DNA of 45,043 bases from Phascolarctobacterium sp. (GTDB lineage: Bacteria; Bacillota; Negativicutes; Acidaminococcales; Acidaminococcaceae): the NCBI GenBank assembly GCA_024405615.1, contig JAKSOK010000002.1, forward strand, positions 1 to 45,043. The letters are read 5' to 3'. Shown piece after piece: positions 40,456 to 45,043 of the stretch. The translations under genes were made by a program, and so were the position numbers. The notes beneath the pieces are model-generated. The model worked only from the letters and a program-made list of their open reading frames with translations. It made no database searches and had not been told where the DNA came from. Numbering within the stretch: the first letter of the stretch is position 1; each line of letters opens with the position of its first letter.

Positions 40456-41169
40456 ATGTCCGATGATAGATTAATTGTCGCTCTAGACTTCCCCACCATG
40501 GACCAAGCTATTGCTTGTGTAGAAGAATGTGGTGATGCTGTTAGCCATTACAAAGTAGGTATGGAATTGTTCTATGCTGCTGGTGCACCCATGATTACTT
40601 ATTTGAAGGAACAAGGCAAGCATATTTTCTTAGACTTGAAACTGCAAGATATTCCTAATACCGTTGCTCATGCCCTGATGGTTCTGAGCGATCTTGGTGC
40701 TGATATGATGAATGTTCATGCAGTTGGCGGCAAGAAGATGATGGAAGAAGCTGTAAAGGCTGTACGTGAAGCTGCTGCTAAAGCTGGCAGACCGGCTCCG
40801 AAGCTGATTGCAGTTACCATTCTGACTAGCATGGATGACGAGCAATTTGGTCGTCTTAATTATAATAATACTATTGCTGAACAAGTTATTGCTTTAGCTA
40901 AATTGGCTAAAGAAGCTGGCATGGATGGCGTTGTTGCATCTCCTCGTGAAGCAGCAGGTATTCGTGAAGCATGCGGTCCTGACTTTTTAATTGTTACTCC
41001 TGGTGTGCGTCCTGCTGGCGCTTCTCTGGATGACCAAAGTCGTGTTGCTACTCCTGCAGGTGCTTTCCAAAACGGTTCTACTCATATTGTAGTTGGTAGA
41101 CCTATTACTAAGGCTGAGGATCGCAAAGCAGCCGCTGAAGCTATAGTTAAGGAAATTGCAAACGCATAG
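40456..41169 (+). CDS. pyrF: Orotidine 5'-phosphate decarboxylase
   Basis: Last step to UMP. The 237-residue protein has the phosphate-binding barrel of the family. The catalytic D-L-K-L-Q-D-I-P-N-T-V lies at about 60-70, T-P-G-V-R-P-A-G at about 184, and V-V-G-R-P-I-T near 212. GAAGAGGAG at 40437-40445 is the ribosome-binding site. The 73-base gap before it contains a short imperfect hairpin (CAGCCACC with GGTGAGCTG). Confidence 0.96.
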   Translation: MSDDRLIVALDFPTMDQAIACVEECGDAVSHYKVGMELFYAAGAPMITYLKEQGKHIFLDLKLQDIPNTVAHALMVLSDLGADMMNVHAVGGKKMMEEAVKAVREAAAKAGRPAPKLIAVTILTSMDDEQFGRLNYNNTIAEQVIALAKLAKEAGMDGVVASPREAAGIREACGPDFLIVTPGVRPAGASLDDQSRVATPAGAFQNGSTHIVVGRPITKAEDRKAAAEAIVKEIANA

Positions 41170-41171
41170 TA

Positions 41172-41301
41172 ACGCAGGCTAAGCGCCATCTAGCTTTGTC
41201 ACAGTTGCGGGACTTGTTCGACGTACTATTAGTACGCCATCACGGCGTCTCCTCGCTGTTCCTCGCTATATAGCACTTATCCAGCGTTTGACGAAAGCTG
41301 T
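41172..41301. repeat. GC-rich structured element between pyrF and pyrE, possible dispersed repeat
   Basis: This stretch is visibly richer in G and C than its neighbours and codes for nothing. It contains a perfect CGTACT-ATT-AGTACG hairpin (41222-41236) and repeated CCTCGCT words (41251 and 41261). AGCTTTGTC near the left end and GACGAAAGCT near the right end are imperfect inverses. The look is that of a dispersed intergenic repeat or small non-autonomous element, but only one copy is in the window. Its right part supplies a TTGACG that could act as a -35 for pyrE. Confidence 0.45.
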
Positions 41302-41347
41302 ACAATTTACATAATATATTATAATTAACATAAAAGGAGCGGAAAAA

Positions 41348-41929
41348 ATGGAAATTTTAGAAGAAAAAGACGTCTTGAAAATGTTAGAGGAAACCCAAGC
41401 TGTTCTCCATGGTCACTTCTTGCTGACTAGCGGCCTGCACAGCCCTATGTATGTTGAAAAATTCAACGTACTGCAACATCCTAAATATACTGAAAGACTG
41501 TGCCAAGAAATTGCTCGTCGTTATGAAAATGACAATGTAGAATTGGTTGTTGGTCCTGTAACTGGCGGCATTCTGCTGGCTCATGAAGTTGGTAAGGCTT
41601 TAGGCACTCGTGCTATCTTCACTGAACGTGAAAATGGTAAAATGACTCTGCGCCGTGGCTTCCAAATTCCTGAAGGTACTCGTGTATTGGTTGTTGAAGA
41701 TATCGTAACCACTGGCGGTAGCGTTAAAGAGGTTATGGAAGTTGTTAAAGAACATGGCGGTGAATTAGTAGGCGTTGGTCTGTTGGTTGATCGTAGCGGT
41801 GGCAAAGTTGATTTCGGTATCCGTACTGAAGCTTTACTGCACTTGAGCGTAGAGACCTTCCAACCTGATTCCTGCCCTCTGTGCGCAGAAGGTAAAGAAT
41901 TTACCAAACGTGGTCGTACTGGTAAATAA
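41348..41929 (+). CDS. pyrE: Orotate phosphoribosyltransferase
   Basis: Joins orotate to PRPP to give OMP. The 193-residue protein has the PRPP loop V-V-E-D-I-V-T-T-G-G-S at about 116-126, G-P-V-T-G-G-I-L at about 68-75, and G-L-H-S-P-M-Y-V near the N-terminus. AAGGAGCGG at 41335-41343 is the SD. It is the last gene of the operon, and a strong terminator follows. The C-terminal P-D-S-C-P-L-C-A tail is seen in the Firmicutes enzyme type. Confidence 0.96.
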   Translation: MEILEEKDVLKMLEETQAVLHGHFLLTSGLHSPMYVEKFNVLQHPKYTERLCQEIARRYENDNVELVVGPVTGGILLAHEVGKALGTRAIFTERENGKMTLRRGFQIPEGTRVLVVEDIVTTGGSVKEVMEVVKEHGGELVGVGLLVDRSGGKVDFGIRTEALLHLSVETFQPDSCPLCAEGKEFTKRGRTGK

Positions 41930-41952
41930 TTTATATCCATATAAATATAAGG

Positions 41953-41985
41953 AACTCCCTTACAGAAATGTAGGGGAGTTTTTTT
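41953..41985 (+). terminator. Rho-independent terminator of the pyr operon
   Basis: AACTCCCTTACA (41953-41964) pairs with TGTAGGGGAGTT (41969-41980), one G-U, GAAA tetraloop, then seven T residues. Confidence 0.95.
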
Positions 41986-42022
41986 ATTGATATCATTATA
42001 ATTAAATATATATTAAGTGTAA

Positions 42023-42051
42023 TTGACATAATTGTAAGAAAGGTATACCAT
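42023..42051 (+). promoter_or_regulatory. Probable promoter of the tail-anchored hypothetical gene
   Basis: TTGACA (42023-42028), 17-base spacer, TACCAT (42046-42051), a weak -10. Downstream, AAAACTCA (42077-42084) and TGAGTTTT (42099-42106) form an eight-base stem just before the ribosome-binding site. Confidence 0.5.
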
Positions 42052-42118
42052 AGTTTCATAAGTTTAATGTAAAGCAAAAACTCAGCAAAAGGGCTTGATG
42101 AGTTTTATGAGGTGTAAA

Positions 42119-42691
42119 ATGTCTGATGAAGTAAAGTATGTCAATGTAGCTTTAAATGCCTACGGGCAAACTACGACATATATATGTGATATTGAAGATG
42201 TAAAAAAGGGCGATTTTGTTATTGTGCAAAGCATGTCTGGAGAACTGACGGGTAGAGTTATGAGCTATGCGCCAAAAAAGGTTTTCTCAATCTCGCTGGC
42301 TAAGACTAAAAAGGTAGTTCGGAAAGCAACCCCTCAGGAGATTAATGAAGTTGCAGACTTATTTGGGGTGAAAAAGAACCCTGAATTTGCTGCTGAAGAA
42401 GAGGATGACAGCTTTTTAACTAATAGCGGCTATGGTACTAAAGAACTGAATAAGATAATGAAAAAGTACCAGGAAAAGCAAACTAAGGCACAAGCTCAAA
42501 AGGAGTCATTAGATGCAGCAAAGGCGGAAATCCCTGAAGATAATAAAAATGCTGAAGATGCTGAATGCTTGAAAAAGCAAAGACTTCTTCAAGGACCTAT
42601 AAAGGAAGATTCTCAAATTCCAGATTATTGGCGTTATGTAGCTGTTGCTCTTTTAGCGTTGTACTTTTTGAAGGATTATATTTTTGAATAG
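42119..42691 (+). CDS. Hypothetical tail-anchored protein with N-terminal beta domain
   Basis: I do not recognise this 190-residue protein. The first 70 residues alternate short strands (Y-V-N-V-A-L-N; G-D-F-V-I-V-Q-S; G-E-L-T-G-R-V) and look like a small beta-barrel, of the kind seen at the N-terminus of PriA or in KOW/SH3-like domains; this is a resemblance only. The middle (about 95-165) is charged and helical with K/E/Q-rich stretches. The C-terminus is a single membrane helix (Y-V-A-V-A-L-L-A-L-Y-F-L) ending K-D-Y-I-F-E, so it is probably inserted from the cytoplasm by its tail. GAGGTG (42109-42114) supports ATG 42119; ATGs at about 42098 lack a site. Confidence 0.78.
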   Translation: MSDEVKYVNVALNAYGQTTTYICDIEDVKKGDFVIVQSMSGELTGRVMSYAPKKVFSISLAKTKKVVRKATPQEINEVADLFGVKKNPEFAAEEEDDSFLTNSGYGTKELNKIMKKYQEKQTKAQAQKESLDAAKAEIPEDNKNAEDAECLKKQRLLQGPIKEDSQIPDYWRYVAVALLALYFLKDYIFE

Positions 42692-42789
42692 AATACATTT
42701 TGATATACCCTGCTTTTAGAAGCGGGGTATTTTATTCTATTCACATTCTATTCAAAAGTGAATAGAATATTGACAAGAATGAATAGAAT
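42686..42789. promoter_or_regulatory. Five copies of a GAATAGAAT/ATTCTATTC operator-like motif
   Basis: Exact nine-base units lie at 42686-42694 (forward, over the upstream stop codon), 42734-42742 and 42745-42753 (reverse), and 42760-42768 and 42781-42789 (forward). The outer pair ATTCTATTCAC (42734-42744) and GTGAATAGAAT (42758-42768) forms an 11-base inverted repeat. The last copy lies between the -35 and -10. The layout suggests a repressor array acting on the downstream regulator gene. Confidence 0.78.
42705..42733 (+). terminator. Rho-independent terminator
   Basis: ATACCCTGCTT (42705-42715) pairs with AAGCGGGGTAT (42720-42730), one G-U, around TTAG, then TTTT. Confidence 0.85.
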
Positions 42790-42798
42790 GAATATAAT
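42770..42798 (+). promoter_or_regulatory. Promoter of the AlbA_2 regulator gene
   Basis: TTGACA (42770-42775), 17-base spacer, TATAAT (42793-42798). The spacer contains one GAATAGAAT copy. Confidence 0.87.
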
Positions 42799-42817
42799 TA
42801 CAGGAGAGGTGAAAACT

Positions 42818-44134
42818 ATGGAAAACAGATATAGGGAAAGTGAGTACGTAGAATTAAAAGAACAATATTCTGATACCATTATTAAAGAAGTAATCGCTTT
42901 TGCTAATAGTGGTGGTGGTTCTATTTATGTAGGTGTAAATGATGATGGAGAAATAATTGGCATAGATGATGCGGACAGGCTTATTCAAAAAATAGCTAAT
43001 ACAGTTCGTGATGCTATAGCACCTGATGTAACAATGTTTGTTAGTTATAAAAATTTAGAGCAGGATAATAAAACATTTTTGGAAATTCAAGTGCAAAGAG
43101 GTACTATGATACCCTATTACTTAAAAAGCAAAGGTTTGCGTCCTGTTGGGGTTTATGTTAGACAAGGAACTTCTGCTGTGCCTGCTAGCGATAGCGCTAT
43201 TCGCGAAATGATAAAAAGCAGTGATGGAGATAACTTCGAAGAAATGCGTTCAATTCAGCAGGACCTAACCTTCGAATATGCTAGTAATGTTTTTAAAAGA
43301 AATAACGTAGAATTTGGGTATATGCAAATGAAAAGCTTGGGCATGATTGTTGAGGATATGCTTTACACAAATTTGGCTTTATTGTTCTCGGATCAGTGCC
43401 CACATATTATAAAAGCAGCTACTTTCAAAGGCGTGGGGCAAGAGGAGTTTCAAGATAGATACGAGTTTCGTGGGTCCATTTTAAAACAGTTAGACGAAGC
43501 TTATGCCTATTTAGATTATCGTAATAATTTACATGGAAGTTACGAAGGACTTGTTCGCATAGACATAAAGGATTATCCGGCTATAGCCATAAGGGAGGCT
43601 TTGTTGAACGCTATTATACATAGGGACTATGGTTTTAGTGCTCCAACAATTGTAAGTGTATATGATGATCGCATGGAATTTATATCCTTTGGCGGATTAG
43701 TAAAAGGTGTCTGCTTGAATGATGTTTTAAATGGAGCTTCTATTTGTAGAAATCCTAAGCTGGCTAATATTTTTTATAGACTAAAATTAATTGAGGCCTA
43801 TGGGACAGGCTTGCTGAAAATATTAAATAGCTACAATGATAAAATGGAAAAACCTGATTTTAAAGTAACTTCTGCAACATTTAAAACGGTTTTACCAAAT
43901 GTAAATTATGGTAATAGAAGTATTAGAGCTGTACTTGTTGATACTGCCTGCGAAGAGGATTCTGAGTACCTTAGCTACATTAAGGAGAAAGGTGTTGTTA
44001 CCAGAGCTATGCTACAAGAAAAATTTGGTATGAGTCTTTCCTCTGCTAATAGAGCTTTAAAACAGCTAGTGGTTAAAGAACTTGTTGATAAAATAGGTTC
44101 TGGCAAGAATACGCGTTATGAGATAAAGAAGTAG
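42818..44134 (+). CDS. AlbA_2 (Schlafen-type) / ATPase-like / winged-helix transcriptional regulator
   Basis: The 438-residue protein has three parts. The N-terminal AlbA_2 domain (about 5-125) shows E-S-E-Y-V-E-L-K-E, A-F-A-N-S-G-G-G-S-I-Y-V-G-V-x-D-D-G and the later G-V-Y-V-R-Q-G-T-S. A C-terminal GHKL ATPase-like segment (about 260-340) shows A-L-L-N-A-I-I-H-R-D-Y, D-D-R-M-E-F-I-S-F-G-G and a G-T-G-L. A winged-helix domain (about 380-438) ends the chain. This is the COG2865 architecture, commonly a predicted DNA-binding regulator. ATG 42818 follows AGGAGAGGTG. Four of five operator-like motifs stand in its promoter region, so autoregulation is likely. No target genes are evident. Confidence 0.87.
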   Translation: MENRYRESEYVELKEQYSDTIIKEVIAFANSGGGSIYVGVNDDGEIIGIDDADRLIQKIANTVRDAIAPDVTMFVSYKNLEQDNKTFLEIQVQRGTMIPYYLKSKGLRPVGVYVRQGTSAVPASDSAIREMIKSSDGDNFEEMRSIQQDLTFEYASNVFKRNNVEFGYMQMKSLGMIVEDMLYTNLALLFSDQCPHIIKAATFKGVGQEEFQDRYEFRGSILKQLDEAYAYLDYRNNLHGSYEGLVRIDIKDYPAIAIREALLNAIIHRDYGFSAPTIVSVYDDRMEFISFGGLVKGVCLNDVLNGASICRNPKLANIFYRLKLIEAYGTGLLKILNSYNDKMEKPDFKVTSATFKTVLPNVNYGNRSIRAVLVDTACEEDSEYLSYIKEKGVVTRAMLQEKFGMSLSSANRALKQLVVKELVDKIGSGKNTRYEIKK

Positions 44135-44152
44135 ATTAAGATGTAATGTAAA

Positions 44153-44184
44153 ATGCCTCATTCTTAGGAATGGGGTATTTTTTT
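44153..44184 (+). terminator. Rho-independent terminator after the AlbA_2 regulator
   Basis: ATGCCTCATTC (44153-44163) pairs with GAATGGGGTAT (44168-44178), with two G-U pairs, TTAG loop, then seven T residues. Confidence 0.88.
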
Positions 44185-44249
44185 GTCCAAAACGCATATA
44201 TGCAATATATTGATTTACATAATATAGTACATTATTTACAAAATAATGC

Positions 44250-44278
44250 TTGCATATTGCTAATGAGTGTGGTAAAAT
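44250..44278 (+). promoter_or_regulatory. Promoter of the SLH porin gene
   Basis: TTGCAT (44250-44255), 17-base spacer, TAAAAT (44273-44278). Predicted leader about 155 bases. Confidence 0.72.
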
Positions 44279-44439
44279 AGCAATAGTCTAGAGGTAGAGT
44301 CTAAGTTAATAATGTTTGAAATGCTGAAATAGACAGAGGAAACGAGGAAACTCTTGAGCGAAAAGGTAGGGAAAGCAGAATTAACGGAGGTTTTAACTTT
44401 AGGCAAATAAAATATTATTTCCTGAAGGAGGAAACTAAA

Positions 44440-45043
44440 ATGAAAAAATCTTTAGTATTAGCTATGGCTATGGCATTAGGCGTAACTGCTTCCGCTTATG
44501 CTGCTAACCCGTTCTCTGATGTACCTGCTGGTCACTGGGCTTATGACTCCATCGACAAACTGGCTGCTGCTGGCGTAATCGAAGGCATGGGCGATGGCAC
44601 CTACCAAGGCGACAAGACCATGACCCGTTATGAAATGGCTCAAATCGTTGCAAAAGCAATGGCAAAAGGCGCTAACGTTGACAAACTGGCTGCTGAATTC
44701 GCTGACGAACTGGACAACCTGGGCGTTCGCGTAGCTGCTCTGGAAAAGAAAGCTGACAACGTAAAAATCACTGGCCAAATCCGTTATGAATATGCTAACA
44801 AAGGCGGCGTATCTCCTGCTAAATCTCTGAACCGTCTGCGTACTCGTCTGTTCGTAAAAGGCCAAATCAATGAAGACTGGACCTACAATGCTCGTCTGCA
44901 AAACGACGTTAAGATTCATGAAAAAAATGAAGATGATGGTTTCAACCTGAACCAAGCTTACGTAACTGGCCGTATCGGTGGTTTGAAAGTTGTAGCTGGT
45001 AAAGCTCCTCAATTCATTGCTAATGGTAACTTCTATGATGATA
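44440..45043 (+). CDS. SLH-domain outer-membrane porin (OmpM-like), partial
   Basis: About 201 residues before the window ends. A signal peptide (1 to about 22, ending A-S-A-Y-A) is followed by one SLH domain (about 24-75: F-S-D-V-P-A-G-H-W-A-Y-D-S-I-D-K-L, G-x-G-D-G-T-Y, M-T-R-Y-E-M-A). Next come a short coiled coil (L-A-A-E-F-A-D-E-L to L-E-K-K-A-D) and porin-like strands (V-K-I-T-G-Q-I-R-Y-E-Y; L-R-T-R-L-F-V-K-G-Q). In Negativicutes such proteins bind polyamine-modified peptidoglycan through SLH and tether the outer membrane. AAGGAGG (44425-44431) is a strong SD. Codons favour CTG, AAC, GAC and AAA, unlike the AT-rich neighbours, as in a very highly expressed gene. Confidence 0.92.
   Translation, partial: MKKSLVLAMAMALGVTASAYAANPFSDVPAGHWAYDSIDKLAAAGVIEGMGDGTYQGDKTMTRYEMAQIVAKAMAKGANVDKLAAEFADELDNLGVRVAALEKKADNVKITGQIRYEYANKGGVSPAKSLNRLRTRLFVKGQINEDWTYNARLQNDVKIHEKNEDDGFNLNQAYVTGRIGGLKVVAGKAPQFIANGNFYDD

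Larger units (their letters stand above)
44135..44439 (+). other. Intergenic region with terminator, promoter and long leader of the porin gene
   Basis: This 305-base gap holds a terminator (44153-44184), a promoter (44250-44278) and a leader of about 155 bases that looks structured. Features of the leader are GUCUA/UAGAC, a GAG-GAAA-CUC hairpin near 44345-44354, GTTAAT/ATTAAC complementarity at about 44304 and 44380, and UUUCC...GGAAA around the SD AAGGAGG (44425-44431). It has no open frame of note and I do not match it to a known riboswitch. Confidence 0.5.

Noticed and set aside
44330-44420. Possible c-di-GMP-I riboswitch before the porin gene, because of ACAGAGGAAAC...GAAA...GAGCGAAA.
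   Set aside because: The GGACGCAAAGCC core and the closing GGUUGCC-type helix are not present, so the resemblance is too weak to call.

Overview
The window is chromosomal core sequence from an AT-rich bacterium of the Firmicutes lineage, most likely a diderm member of the Negativicutes (Acidaminococcaceae/Phascolarctobacterium-like). Three things point there. The last gene encodes a signal peptide, one S-layer homology (SLH) domain, a coiled coil and the start of a beta-barrel, which is the OmpM-type outer-membrane porin of that class. The pyrimidine operon has Bacillus-type order and a PyrR-type attenuator. The segment rsmD-coaD-...-tmcAL-yceD-rpmF matches the B. subtilis ylbH-ylbI-...-ylbM-ylbN-rpmF region. 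Genus-level assignment is inference. I saw no rRNA, tRNA, CRISPR array, prophage or insertion sequence.

Layout: (1) 1-2906, the end of a dipeptide/oligopeptide ABC transporter operon (permease tail, permease, two ATPases). (2) 3054-9628, an M18 aminopeptidase, an unrecognised protein, a patatin-like phospholipase, a DUF4127 protein on the minus strand, rsmD, coaD and a coiled-coil protein. (3) 9719-18500, tmcAL (minus strand), then yceD-rpmF and plsX-fabH-fabD-fabG-acpP-fabF-rnc, the type II fatty-acid synthesis cluster. Its order resembles the E. coli yceD-rpmF-plsX-fab cluster but ends in rnc as in Bacillus. (4) 18675-25936, a first bioY, a periplasmic-sensor diguanylate cyclase, a degenerate S-adenosylmethionine decarboxylase homologue, a HAD phosphatase, an exported pentapeptide-repeat protein, recD2 and comF. 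(5) 25969-31506, an anion permease, a thiolase plus an acyl-CoA ligase resembling the B. subtilis yhfS-yhfT pair, a second bioY, and a membrane acyltransferase. (6) 31600-41985, a complete UMP biosynthesis operon pyrB-pyrC-carA-carB-pyrK-pyrD-pyrF-pyrE behind a PyrR-type attenuator. (7) 42119-45043, a tail-anchored unknown protein, an AlbA_2/ATPase/winged-helix regulator with an array of operator-like repeats, and the SLH porin gene, cut off by the window edge.

The most interesting signal is regulatory. Three promoters (bioY copy 1, the thiolase-ligase pair, bioY copy 2) each carry a BirA-like operator of the same geometry: a GTTAAC half-site, exactly 14 bases, then a GGTTGAC half-site that contains the -35 element. 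The second bioY has a further box of the same spacing across its ribosome-binding site. This ties an uncharacterised thiolase and ligase to biotin supply. The thiolase has lost its second catalytic cysteine. Other points of note are the SpeD-like protein with glycine at the pyruvoyl-serine position, tandem heptads and 42-base repeats inside the pyr operon, a GC-rich element between pyrF and pyrE, and a long structured-looking leader ahead of the porin gene.
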